A stretch of 64,000 nt of DNA. Source: Streptomyces sp. ALI-76-A (GTDB lineage: Bacteria > Actinomycetota > Actinomycetes > Streptomycetales > Streptomycetaceae). Both the position numbers and the translations under genes were made by a program. Numbering within the stretch: the stretch's first letter is position 1; each line of letters starts with the position of its first letter. Where the stretch lies: the NCBI RefSeq assembly GCF_030287445.1, contig NZ_JASVWB010000002.1, positions 4,960,001 through 5,024,000 on the forward strand, written 5' to 3'. Shown in pieces: positions 40,968-48,950 of the stretch. The notes under the pieces are model-generated. The model saw nothing but the letters and a program-made list of their open reading frames with translations. It did no database searches and had not been told where the DNA came from.

Positions 40968-42272
40968 TCAGATGACCGGGGTTCCGTCGTCGCGCAGCTG
41001 CATCTGCCGGCGCCCCGTCACCAGCAGCCAGGCCGGCAGGGAGGCGATGCAGAGCAGGGCGAGGATCGCGGGCGAGGCCACCAGCACGGCGGCCGTGAAC
41101 AGGCTCAGCCAGCCCTGCCGGGTGAGGGCGAGGAGCATCCCCAGGACGCCGGCGGCGACCCCGAGCGCCGGCTGGACGGCGGGCACCAGCGCGTGGGCGC
41201 CGAGACCGAAGGCGGTGCCGACGAACACGGCGGGGAAGATCCGTCCGCCCCGGAAGCCGCAGGACGCGGCGACGAGCAGCGCGGCCAGCTTCACCACCGT
41301 CATCGTCGCGAACTGGCCCGCGGTCCAGCCGTCGGGATCGCGGGCCAGTTCCCCGATCTCGTCCAGCCCCTTGAACAGCGTCACATGGCCGCCCAGCGCC
41401 GCCAGCAGGCCCAGCACGAGCCCGCCGGCCGGAAGGATCAGCATCGGGTGCCCGAGCCGGGCGAACGCGCCGTGGAGGTAAGGGAAGGCGTACACGGCGG
41501 TCATGCCGAGCAGCGCCGCGAGGGAGGCGACCACCAGAGCCGCCAGCAGGTCGCCCCAGCCGGTCCGGCCGAGGGCGGGCAGATGCAGGTCGAAGGTGGG
41601 GCGGGCCACCAGAGTGGTCGTCAGGGCCCCGGCCGCGGCGGCCACCAGGGGCGCGAAGACGTTGTCCCACAGCGCACCCTTCGGCTGCTTCCCGGCCAGC
41701 GCCTCGGAGATCACCAGGGCGGCCGCCACCGGCGTACCGAACAGCGCGCCGATCGTCGCCGCCTCCGCCAGCGCCGGCCACAGTCCGCCCGGCAGCCGGG
41801 GGATCAGCCGGCGTCCCAGCCAGAAGGCGAGCCCCACGTTCACGGCGATGATCGGGTTCTCGGGCCCGAGGCTGGGTCCGCCCGCGAGCATCAGCCCGGT
41901 CGCCAGCACCAGCCCCGGCAGGACGGCGGGCGGCAGCGGCGGGGCCGCGAGTCCGGTGGTGGCCGGGTCGGGTCCGGCGTGCCCGGGCACCTTCCACACC
42001 ACCAGGCCCACCGCCACGCCCGTCGCGGTGAGCATGAGGAGCATCCACAGCACGGAGTACCTGCCGACCCCCAGGGAGTCCGGCAGGGTCTGCCAGAGCA
42101 CGTTCTGGAGTTCTCCGGCCGCCGCGCTCACCCCGAGAAAGACGAGGCTCGCGCCCACCCCCACCACCAGGGCGGGGAGGATCAACGGCAGCAGCGCGCG
42201 CGCCGGGGTCGCCGGGGCGGCGGGAGCCTGCTGCGCGGTGTCCTGGGCCACGGGCTCACGATAAACGGACAA
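40968..42272 (-). CDS. ClC-family chloride/proton antiporter
   Basis: 434 aa with about ten membrane segments. ClC motifs: ASLGPENP-type sequence (GGPSLGPENPIIAVNVG) where the Glu corresponds to the external gating Glu of GREGP, and CGFRGGRIFPAVFVGTAFG for GxFxP. The serine of the GSGIP motif is not clear. In enterobacteria ClC works as an electrical shunt during decarboxylase-driven acid resistance. It lies just upstream of gadB (30-base gap), so the pair probably works as a unit, replacing charge moved by glutamate decarboxylation. Confidence 0.88.
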   Translation of the reverse strand: MSVYREPVAQDTAQQAPAAPATPARALLPLILPALVVGVGASLVFLGVSAAAGELQNVLWQTLPDSLGVGRYSVLWMLLMLTATGVAVGLVVWKVPGHAGPDPATTGLAAPPLPPAVLPGLVLATGLMLAGGPSLGPENPIIAVNVGLAFWLGRRLIPRLPGGLWPALAEAATIGALFGTPVAAALVISEALAGKQPKGALWDNVFAPLVAAAAGALTTTLVARPTFDLHLPALGRTGWGDLLAALVVASLAALLGMTAVYAFPYLHGAFARLGHPMLILPAGGLVLGLLAALGGHVTLFKGLDEIGELARDPDGWTAGQFATMTVVKLAALLVAASCGFRGGRIFPAVFVGTAFGLGAHALVPAVQPALGVAAGVLGMLLALTRQGWLSLFTAAVLVASPAILALLCIASLPAWLLVTGRRQMQLRDDGTPVI

Positions 42273-42340
42273 AAGGGACCGAACATCCGGGGGAGTCCGA
42301 CCGGGATCCGACGGAGCGGGAACGGCCGGTGGAATACGCC

Positions 42341-42362
42341 TTGCACCTCACGTCGCGTGAGG
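42341..42362 (+). promoter_or_regulatory. tipA promoter/operator
   Basis: TTGCAC (42341-42346) as -35, immediately followed by the palindrome CCTCACG-TCG-CGTGAGG (42346-42362). The same arrangement, with CACGTCACGTGAG-type sequence between -35 and -10, is the thiostrepton-inducible ptipA operator of S. lividans. TipA activates its own promoter when bound to thiopeptides. Confidence 0.85.
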
Positions 42363-42402
42363 ACCCACCGTGGAGCGCGTACCGAAGAAGGGAGCGGACG
42401 AA

Positions 42403-43164
42403 GTGAGCTACTCCGTGGGACAGGTCGCCGGTTTCGCCGGAGTGACGGTGCGCACGCTGCACCACTACGACGACATCGGCCTGCTCGTCCCGAGCGAGCG
42501 CAGCCACGCGGGCCACCGGCGCTACGGCGACGGCGACCTCGACCGGCTGCAACAGATCCTGTTCTACCGGGAGCTCGGCTTCCCGCTCGACGAGGTCGCC
42601 GCCCTGCTCGACGACCCGGCCGCGGACCCGCGCGCGCACCTGCGCCGCCAGCACGAGTTGCTGACCGCCCGGATCGAGCGGCTGCGGAAGATGGCGGCGG
42701 CCGTGGAGCACGCCATGGAGGCACGCACGATGGGCATCAACCTCACGCCGGAGGAGAAGTTCGAGGTCTTCGGCGACAAGGATCCGGAACAGTACGCCGA
42801 GGAGGCGGAACAGCGCTGGGGCGGCACGGAGGCGTACGCCGAGTCGCAGCGCCGCGCCGCGACGTACACCAAGGACGACTGGAAGCGCATGCAGGCCGAG
42901 GTCAACGCCTGGAGCGAGCGCTACGACGCCCTGATGGCCGCCGGTGAACAGCCGACCGGCGACCGGGCGATGGACATGGCCGAGGAGCACCGGCAGCACA
43001 TCCGCACCTGGTTCTACGACTGCCCGTACGAACTCCACCAGTGTCTCGGCGACATGTACGTGTCCGACGAGCGCTTCAAGGCGTTCTACGACTCCATGCG
43101 GCCGGGCCTCGCCGAACACCTCAGGGAGGCGATCAAGGCGAACGCGGCCCGCCACACCTCCTAG
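42403..43164 (+). CDS. tipA: TipA thiopeptide-responsive MerR-family regulator
   Basis: 253 aa from a GTG at 42403 with GGGAGCGG upstream, the same length as S. lividans TipAL. The N-terminus is a MerR HTH (SYSVGQVAGFAGVTVRTLHH, HRRYGDGDLDRLQQILFYRE), then a coiled coil (to ~109). At residue 110 MGINLTPEEKFEVFGD marks the internal start of TipAS. The thiopeptide-binding domain keeps TWFYDCPYELHQCLGDMYV with the two Cys at ~207 and ~214 (the latter forms the covalent adduct with thiostrepton). It activates its own promoter and multidrug responses; TipAS sequesters the drug. Confidence 0.95.
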   Translation: MSYSVGQVAGFAGVTVRTLHHYDDIGLLVPSERSHAGHRRYGDGDLDRLQQILFYRELGFPLDEVAALLDDPAADPRAHLRRQHELLTARIERLRKMAAAVEHAMEARTMGINLTPEEKFEVFGDKDPEQYAEEAEQRWGGTEAYAESQRRAATYTKDDWKRMQAEVNAWSERYDALMAAGEQPTGDRAMDMAEEHRQHIRTWFYDCPYELHQCLGDMYVSDERFKAFYDSMRPGLAEHLREAIKANAARHTS

Positions 43165-43188
43165 ACCCGAAACCCCTGGCCCGGGGTG

Positions 43189-43554
43189 TCACTCCCGGGC
43201 CAGGACCACCGCCGTCCCGTAGGCGCACACCTCGGTGCCGACGTCCGCCGCCTCGGTCACGTCGAAGCGGAACATCAGCACACCGTTGGCGCCGCGCGCG
43301 CGTGCCTGCTCCACCAGTCGCTCCATGGCCTGGTTGCGGGTCTGCACGAGCGTCTTGGTCAGCCCCTTGAGCTCACCGCCGACCATCGACTTCAGACCGG
43401 CCCCGATCTGACTTCCCAGATGCCGGGAGCGCACGGTCAACCCGAAGACCTCGCCCAGAACCTCCTGGACCCGGTAGCCGGGCGCGTCGTTCGTCGTCAC
43501 GACCAGCACGTCCGAGTCGGGACCCTGGCCGCCGCCGTAATCTTGGATGCTCAT
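43189..43554 (-). CDS. YbjQ/UPF0145 family protein
   Basis: 121 aa from the ATG at 43554. Family features: VLVVTTNDAPGYRVQEVLGE, VFGLTVRSRHLGSQIGAGLK, ELKGLTKTLVQTRNQAMERL, and GANGVLMFRFDVTEAADVGT near the C-terminus, ending AYGTAVVLARE. The fold forms pentameric rings of unknown function, often linked with heavy-metal contexts by name only. It is convergent with tipA and divergent from the DedA gene. Confidence 0.85.
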   Translation of the reverse strand: MSIQDYGGGQGPDSDVLVVTTNDAPGYRVQEVLGEVFGLTVRSRHLGSQIGAGLKSMVGGELKGLTKTLVQTRNQAMERLVEQARARGANGVLMFRFDVTEAADVGTEVCAYGTAVVLARE

Positions 43555-43691
43555 GACGCACAGCTTTGTCGCAGACGGACCACAGTGCATCCTGGGGACG
43601 CCCATGGAACCTGGGCCACGACCGCTGCGTTGATACTTTTGGGCAGCCAGCCCAGCCCAGCCCGTCCCCCACCAGCAGGAGCCACAATCCC

Positions 43692-44648
43692 GTGACCACG
43701 CTCGCGCTCGCCCCCGAGTGGCTCAGTCCCGACTATCTGATCGAAACCTTCAGCCTCCCCGGCATCCTGCTGATCGTCTTCGCCGAGTCCGGACTCTTCG
43801 CCTTCCTGCCCGGCGACTCGCTGCTGTTCACCGCGGGCCTCTTCGTCGCCGAAGGGAACTACATCAGCCAGCCGCTGTGGCTGGTGTGCACCCTGATCGT
43901 GCTGGCCGCCGTCCTCGGCGACCAGGTGGGCTACATGATCGGCAAGTTCTTCGGTCCGAAGCTCTTCAACCGCCCCAACTCCAAGCTCTTCAAGCAGGAG
44001 AACCTGGACAAGGCCCACGAGTTCATGGAGAAGTACGGCCCCAAGGCGATCGTCCTGGCCCGCTTCGTGCCGATCGTGCGCACCTTCGCCCCCATCGTGG
44101 CGGGCGCCGGCCGTATGAAGTACCGCACGTTTCTCACGTACAACATCATCGGCGGCGTGGCCTGGGGCTCGGGTGTCACCATGGCCGGCTACTGGCTCGG
44201 GCAGATCGACGTCATCAAGGCGAACATCGAGCCGATCCTCATCCTGATCGTTTTCCTCTCCGTGGTCCCGATCGCCGTCGAGTACCTCCGCGAGCGCTCC
44301 AAGAAGAAGCGTGCGGCGGGCCAGGACGCGCCCGCCGCCCGGCAGCAGGCCCCGATGACGGACGACGCGACGACCCAGCTGCGCCGCATCCCGTCCGAGG
44401 ACCAGCCGCAGTACAACCAGCCGTACGACAACCGCGGCCAGCAGCAGTACGGCACCCAGGACAACCAGCAGTACGGCGACCAGAGCCGGCAGCAGTACGG
44501 CTACGACCAGCACTACGGCCAGCAGCAGCCCCAGCAGCCGTACGGTCAGCAGCAGCCTCCGCAGCAGCCCTACACCCCGCAGCCGTACGGCTCCCAGCAG
44601 GGCACCTACGACCCGAACCAGCAGCAGCCCTACAACGGCGGCTACTGA
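43692..44648 (+). CDS. DedA-family membrane protein with Gln/Tyr-rich tail
   Basis: 318 aa from a GTG at 43692 with GCAGGAGCC upstream. DedA features: ILLIVFAESGLFAFLPGDSL, VLAAVLGDQVGYMIGKFFGP, EKYGPKAIVLARFVPIVRTF (F.PxxR), PIVAGAGRMKYRTFLTYN and a hydrophobic end (ILILIVFLSVVPIAVEYL). Family members are proton-driven flippases of undecaprenyl phosphate or phospholipids. The last ~105 residues are a low-complexity Q/Y/P-rich cytoplasmic tail (QQQYGTQDNQQYGDQSRQQY) not part of DedA. A palindromic element starts 26 bases after the stop. Confidence 0.9.
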   Translation: MTTLALAPEWLSPDYLIETFSLPGILLIVFAESGLFAFLPGDSLLFTAGLFVAEGNYISQPLWLVCTLIVLAAVLGDQVGYMIGKFFGPKLFNRPNSKLFKQENLDKAHEFMEKYGPKAIVLARFVPIVRTFAPIVAGAGRMKYRTFLTYNIIGGVAWGSGVTMAGYWLGQIDVIKANIEPILILIVFLSVVPIAVEYLRERSKKKRAAGQDAPAARQQAPMTDDATTQLRRIPSEDQPQYNQPYDNRGQQQYGTQDNQQYGDQSRQQYGYDQHYGQQQPQQPYGQQQPPQQPYTPQPYGSQQGTYDPNQQQPYNGGY

Positions 44649-44673
44649 CAGGCGTTCCGTGCCGGCGCGGGGC

Positions 44674-44842
44674 CTAGTGCCGCGGCAGGCAACGTTCGCC
44701 CCGTCGCGACGCCCGGCACGCCCTCTCGCCGCACCGGCCGAAAGCCCGAGTACATCCAGTACGAGGGCTTCCGGCCGGCACGCCGAGAGCACGCACCGGA
44801 CGCCGCTCCTTGACGGGCAAACGTTGCCTGCCGCGGCACTAG
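44674..44842. repeat. 169-bp palindromic MITE-like element
   Basis: Perfect 23-base terminal inverted repeats begin CTAGTGCCGCGGCAGG (44674-44696) and end CCTGCCGCGGCACTAG (44820-44842). The interior also folds back: CGTCGCGACGCCCGGCACG against CACGCACCGGACGCC, and a central stem GGCCGAAAGCCC against GGGCTTCCGGCC. No protein is encoded. It lies between the convergent DedA and ThrE-type genes, and its right end CTAG supplies the stop codon (TAG) of the exporter. A related copy is at 62113. Confidence 0.85.
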
Positions 44843-46551
44843 AAGCCCCGCGTCCGCTTGGCGGCCCGCCGCCCCGCCGCACTGCCCATCCCCGGCAGCC
44901 GCAGGAACAGCCGCGAGATCTCCGATCCGAGGTTGACCCCGATGGCGATCGCCATGGCCAGCGCCGCCGCCTTGGACAGCGACACCAGCCCCTCGTCGAC
45001 CTGGTTCTGCGCGATCGACAACAGCCCGAAGTACGTCGCGGACCCCGGCAGCAGGGGCCCGATCGCCGCCGTCGTGTACGGCAGCGCGGACGCGAACCGG
45101 TACCGCGACAGCAACTGCCCGAACAGGCCCACGAGTCCCGCCGCGACGGCGGTGGAGGCGACCGGTGAGAGCCCGCCCGTGTAGTGCATCGCGCCGTACA
45201 CCGACCACGCGACCCCGCCGTTCAACGTCACGGCCAGCACGGTGGATCGTTCCTGCTGGAGCAGCACGGCGAACGTGAGCGACAGCAGCATCGACGCGCC
45301 GATCTGCCACAGCGGCCGCGGGGTGATGCCCAGGGCCGCGTCGGGGTTGAGATGGGCACCCAGCTGCACCCCGACGTAGAGCATCACCAGCACCCCCACC
45401 ACGATGCCGACGAAGAAGTACATGACCTCCAGCAGCCGCGCGGACGCGGTGATGTAGAAGCCGGTCAGACCGTCCTGCACGCCCGCCACCAGGGCCCGCC
45501 CGGGCAGCAGCGCGAACAGCCCACCGGTGATCACCGCGGACGCCTTCACGTCCACGTCCGCCAGCGTCAGCGCGATGCCCAGCGCGGCCGGCGGCATCGC
45601 GGCGACGGTGAACTGGTAGAACTCCGGCAGCCCGCGCCCGGCGCACAGCCACGCCAGCCGGTCACCGAGCATCGCGCCCAGCGCGGCCGCGATGAAGACG
45701 ATCACGTCACCGCCGACCAGCACGGAGGCCGCACCCGCGAGCAGTCCGCTCGCCGAGGTCAGCACCCAGCCGGGATACGGGTGCCGGTTGCGCCGGATCT
45801 CCGCCAGCCGCCGGTACGCCTCCTCCAGGGAGATCGACGTCTCCGGGTCGCTGAGGTCGTCCACCAGCCGGAAGACGGCCGCCAGCCGCGTGTAGTCGGT
45901 GCCCCGGCGGCGCACGGTCCGCGACGCCGTCACCGGGTCCTCGACCAGGGACGGCTGGTAGGAGATCGACAGCAGGGTGAAGGTGACGTTCGGCTCGCAG
46001 CGGTCCAGGCCGTAGGACCGGCAGACCGCGAACATCGCCGCCTCGACGTCCTCGGCGCCCTCGCCGCCGGCCAGCAGCAGCTCACCGATACGCAGCGTCA
46101 GGTCGAGGACGCGGGGGACGGCCGGCCCCTCCTCCTCCGTCTTGTGCGTCGGCTCCGGCGCGGGCCGCTCGGTCACCGGCATCCGCAGCATCGTGCGCAT
46201 CCGGTCCTGCCACGGCAGGTCCTTGGTCAGGCTGACCACGGGGATGCCGCTGGGCGGTGTGAAGGCGGGCGGCGCCTGCCGGGCGCTGTACGTCCTCGGC
46301 GTGTTGAACGCCGACCCCTCCGGCTCCGCACCGGGCGGCTGCGGCGCGTCCAGCCCGTCCGGCAGGGCGAACTCGGACGTGGCCTCGGACTCCCCACCGG
46401 TTCTCGGTACGGCCAGCCCCCGGGGGACCGAGAACTCGGACGTCGTCTCCGCGTCGGCCGTCGTCGAAGGCGCGAGCACGCTCCTCGCCTCGTCCGACCG
46501 CGGCTTGCGGTCCTCCGCGTGCGTCACTCCGTAGCGCTCCCTGTACGACAC
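44839..46551 (-). CDS. Threonine/serine exporter, ThrE family
   Basis: 570 aa. The first ~130 residues are disordered and acidic, with two copies of an (A/T)TSEF(S/A)(V/L)P motif. The N-terminal cytoplasmic ThrE domain reads VLDLTLRIGELLLAGGEGAE, DVEAAMFAVCRSYGLDRCEP, DYTRLAAVFRLVDDLS. Ten membrane segments follow (VLTSASGLLAGAASVLVGG ... AAALAMAIAIGVNLGSEISR). ThrE exports threonine and serine from actinobacteria. The stop codon TAG lies within the terminal inverted repeat of the palindromic element at 44842, so the last residues (RRAAKRTRGF) may differ from relatives without the insertion. Confidence 0.88.
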   Translation of the reverse strand: MSYRERYGVTHAEDRKPRSDEARSVLAPSTTADAETTSEFSVPRGLAVPRTGGESEATSEFALPDGLDAPQPPGAEPEGSAFNTPRTYSARQAPPAFTPPSGIPVVSLTKDLPWQDRMRTMLRMPVTERPAPEPTHKTEEEGPAVPRVLDLTLRIGELLLAGGEGAEDVEAAMFAVCRSYGLDRCEPNVTFTLLSISYQPSLVEDPVTASRTVRRRGTDYTRLAAVFRLVDDLSDPETSISLEEAYRRLAEIRRNRHPYPGWVLTSASGLLAGAASVLVGGDVIVFIAAALGAMLGDRLAWLCAGRGLPEFYQFTVAAMPPAALGIALTLADVDVKASAVITGGLFALLPGRALVAGVQDGLTGFYITASARLLEVMYFFVGIVVGVLVMLYVGVQLGAHLNPDAALGITPRPLWQIGASMLLSLTFAVLLQQERSTVLAVTLNGGVAWSVYGAMHYTGGLSPVASTAVAAGLVGLFGQLLSRYRFASALPYTTAAIGPLLPGSATYFGLLSIAQNQVDEGLVSLSKAAALAMAIAIGVNLGSEISRLFLRLPGMGSAAGRRAAKRTRGF

Positions 46552-46640
46552 GTTTCAGCAGCTCTCAGTATGCGCACAGGTACGCGAACGGGCCGCGCCA
46601 CCCCGGGAGGGGTCACGCGGCCCGCGAGGCACAGCGGTGA

Positions 46641-47132
46641 TCAGTGGCCGCCCTGCTCCTTGAAGCGCTTGTACGACCGCTCGATCTCCGCCTCGGCGTC
46701 CGTACGGCCCACCCAGTTGGCGCCCTCGACCGACTTGCCGGGCTCCAGGTCCTTGTAGACCTCGAAGAAGTGCTGGATCTCCAGGCGGTCGAACTCGGAG
46801 ACGTGGTGGATGTCGCGCAGGTGCTCCACACGCGGGTCGTGCGCGGGCACGCACAGCAGCTTGTCGTCGCCGCCGGCCTCGTCCGTCATCCGGAACATGC
46901 CGATCGTGCGGCACTGGATGAGGCAGCCGGGGAAGGTCGGCTCGTCCAGGATGACCAGCGCGTCCAGCGGGTCTCCGTCCTCGCCGAGGGTGTTCTCGAC
47001 GAAGCCGTAGTCGGCCGGGTAGCTGGTCGAGGTGAAGAGGCGACGGTCCAGGCGGATCCGACCGGTCTCGTGGTCCACCTCGTACTTGTTCCGCGAACCC
47101 TTCGGAATCTCGATCGTGACGTCGAACTCCAC
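46641..47132 (-). CDS. ppa: Inorganic pyrophosphatase (soluble family I)
   Basis: 163 aa from a GTG at 47132 with GGAGGAG seven bases upstream; this gives the canonical [20 protein letters not shown] start. Active-site signature [14 protein letters not shown] (DxDPxD, metal ligands) is present, with KYEVD and [11 protein letters not shown]. It hydrolyses pyrophosphate in the cytosol, driving polymer synthesis. It is divergent from the PBP4-type peptidase gene at 47212. Confidence 0.95.
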   Translation of the reverse strand: MEFDVTIEIPKGSRNKYEVDHETGRIRLDRRLFTSTSYPADYGFVENTLGEDGDPLDALVILDEPTFPGCLIQCRTIGMFRMTDEAGGDDKLLCVPAHDPRVEHLRDIHHVSEFDRLEIQHFFEVYKDLEPGKSVEGANWVGRTDAEAEIERSYKRFKEQGGH

Positions 47133-47211
47133 CGGTGGCTCCTCCATGATCAGCACATAGTTCTGGTGGTTAAGTGTCCCTCACGCAGGTGTGTGATCGC
47201 GAAAGGGGCTG

Positions 47212-48873
47212 GTGGTCGTGCCAGAGCTGAGGCCTTGGCGGGCCGCGAGACCGCGTGTGGCGCGGGCCGCGAACGCCGTACGACCGCGTCTGGCACGCGC
47301 CCGAAACGCCGTCCGGCCCCGTGTGGCGCGAGCTGCGGACGCTGTACGCCCTCGTCTCGCACGCGCCGCGACGGCCACAAAACCACAGGTCGTGCGGCTG
47401 GCACGGGCCGCGGGGCCGCGACTGGCGCGGATCCCGAGGCCGAAGACCGCCGGGACCTGGCAGTACACCGCGACGGCTGCCACCGCCGGGCTGGCGCTGG
47501 CCGCCTCGGTGGTGACCGCTGCGGGCCCCTGGGACTCCACGGGTCAGCGTACGGCCGAGCGGGACCGGGCGGTCGCCCAGGAGCACACGGGTGGCGCAGA
47601 TCACGACGGCTCCACGGGGACGACCGGCGGGGCGCCCCGGCCCGCTCCCAGCGCCGCCTCCGTCCTGGCCGCCCTCGGCCACACCTCGCACAGGGTGACG
47701 GCGGCACCGACCGGGCAGGGCCTGTCCGCCGTCCTGGACCCGCTTCTGAAGGACGCCGCGCTCGGCACCCGCCGCGGCGCCGTGGTCGTGGACGCCGTCA
47801 CCGGCAAGCGCCTCTACGGCACCGGTGCGGGCAAGGCCCTGACCCCCGCCTCCACCACGAAGATCGCCACCGCCGTCGCCGCGCTTTCCGCGCTGGGCCC
47901 CGACCACCGCCTCACCACCCGCACCGCCCTGGAGGCCGGCACCAAGGAACTGGTCCTGGTCGGCGGCGGCGACCCCACCCTCACCGCCCACCGGGACGCC
48001 GAGGGCCGGGCGAGCCTGCGCACCCTCGCCCGGAAGACGGCCGCCGCCCTGAAGCAGCGGGACCTGCGCGAGGTGACGCTGTCGTACGACACCACCCTGT
48101 ACGCCGGCTCCGGACTTCACCCCATCGGAGTCAACGAGAACCTCGCGCCGGTCACCGCCCTGATGAGCGACGAGGGCCGCACGGACGACTCCGACAGCGG
48201 GCCCGTGATCCGGGAGACCGATCCGGCGGCGCAGGCGGCCCGCACCTTCGCCGCCCTTCTGAAGGACCAGGGCATCGGGACGACCTCTCCCGGCCCCTCC
48301 AAGGCGACCGGGCGCGCCGAGCCCCTCGCCACGGTCTCCTCGCCCCCGCTCTCCGCCCTCGTCGAACGCATGCTCACTGAGAGCGACAACGACATCGCCG
48401 AGGCCCTCGCCCGCCACACGGCCGTCGCGGCCGGTGAACGCGCCGACTTCCACGGCGGGGGCAGGGCGATCGCCGCGCGGCTGAAGAAACTGGGCCTGCC
48501 CGTGTCGGGCGCCGACTTCCGCGACGGCAGCGGCCTGGACCGCGAGGACCGCATCACCGCCGACCTGCTCACGGCGCTGCTGGTCGAGGCGGGCGACCCG
48601 GCCCGCCCCGAACTCCGCCCGGCCCTCACCGGCCTCCCGGTGGCCGGATTCACCGGCACCCTCAGCAGCCGCTACACGGATGGCGCGGCTGGCGTCGTCC
48701 GGGCGAAGACGGGCACCCTGACCGGCGTGAACACGCTGGCCGGAACGGTCGTCGACCAGGATGGGCGGCTGCTCGCCTTCGCCTTCCTGGCCTCCGGCAC
48801 GACGGACAAGGCGGCGGCGCAGGCCGCCCTGGACCGGGCGGCGACCGCGCTGGCGTCCTGCGGCTGCCGCTGA
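47212..48873 (+). CDS. dacB: D-alanyl-D-alanine carboxypeptidase/endopeptidase (PBP4, DacB)
   Basis: 553 aa from GTG at 47212 (47218 is equally possible). Penicillin-binding motifs: SxxK TPASTTKIATAV, SxN in MLTESDNDIAEALAR, KTG in VRAKTGTLTGVNTLAG. It trims or cross-links peptidoglycan stem peptides outside the membrane. The membrane anchor (TAATAGLALAASVVTAAG) begins only at ~residue 87: the preceding cytoplasmic region has four ~18-residue repeats of RPR(V/L)ARA..AV(R)-type sequence, strongly basic, which is unusual for PBP4. The gene is divergent from ppa. Confidence 0.9.
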   Translation: MVVPELRPWRAARPRVARAANAVRPRLARARNAVRPRVARAADAVRPRLARAATATKPQVVRLARAAGPRLARIPRPKTAGTWQYTATAATAGLALAASVVTAAGPWDSTGQRTAERDRAVAQEHTGGADHDGSTGTTGGAPRPAPSAASVLAALGHTSHRVTAAPTGQGLSAVLDPLLKDAALGTRRGAVVVDAVTGKRLYGTGAGKALTPASTTKIATAVAALSALGPDHRLTTRTALEAGTKELVLVGGGDPTLTAHRDAEGRASLRTLARKTAAALKQRDLREVTLSYDTTLYAGSGLHPIGVNENLAPVTALMSDEGRTDDSDSGPVIRETDPAAQAARTFAALLKDQGIGTTSPGPSKATGRAEPLATVSSPPLSALVERMLTESDNDIAEALARHTAVAAGERADFHGGGRAIAARLKKLGLPVSGADFRDGSGLDREDRITADLLTALLVEAGDPARPELRPALTGLPVAGFTGTLSSRYTDGAAGVVRAKTGTLTGVNTLAGTVVDQDGRLLAFAFLASGTTDKAAAQAALDRAATALASCGCR

Positions 48874-48950
48874 CGGCGGACCGGCGTGCCCCGGCCGTCG
48901 CCGGGCCCCACGGCCTGCCCCTGGGGGACACGCTCACGTACGGTTGACGC

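Noticed and set aside
40968..42272. A biosynthetic gene cluster around the exporter, gadB and tipA
   Set aside because: No polyketide, peptide or tailoring enzymes are present; the genes are independent regulators and transporters.
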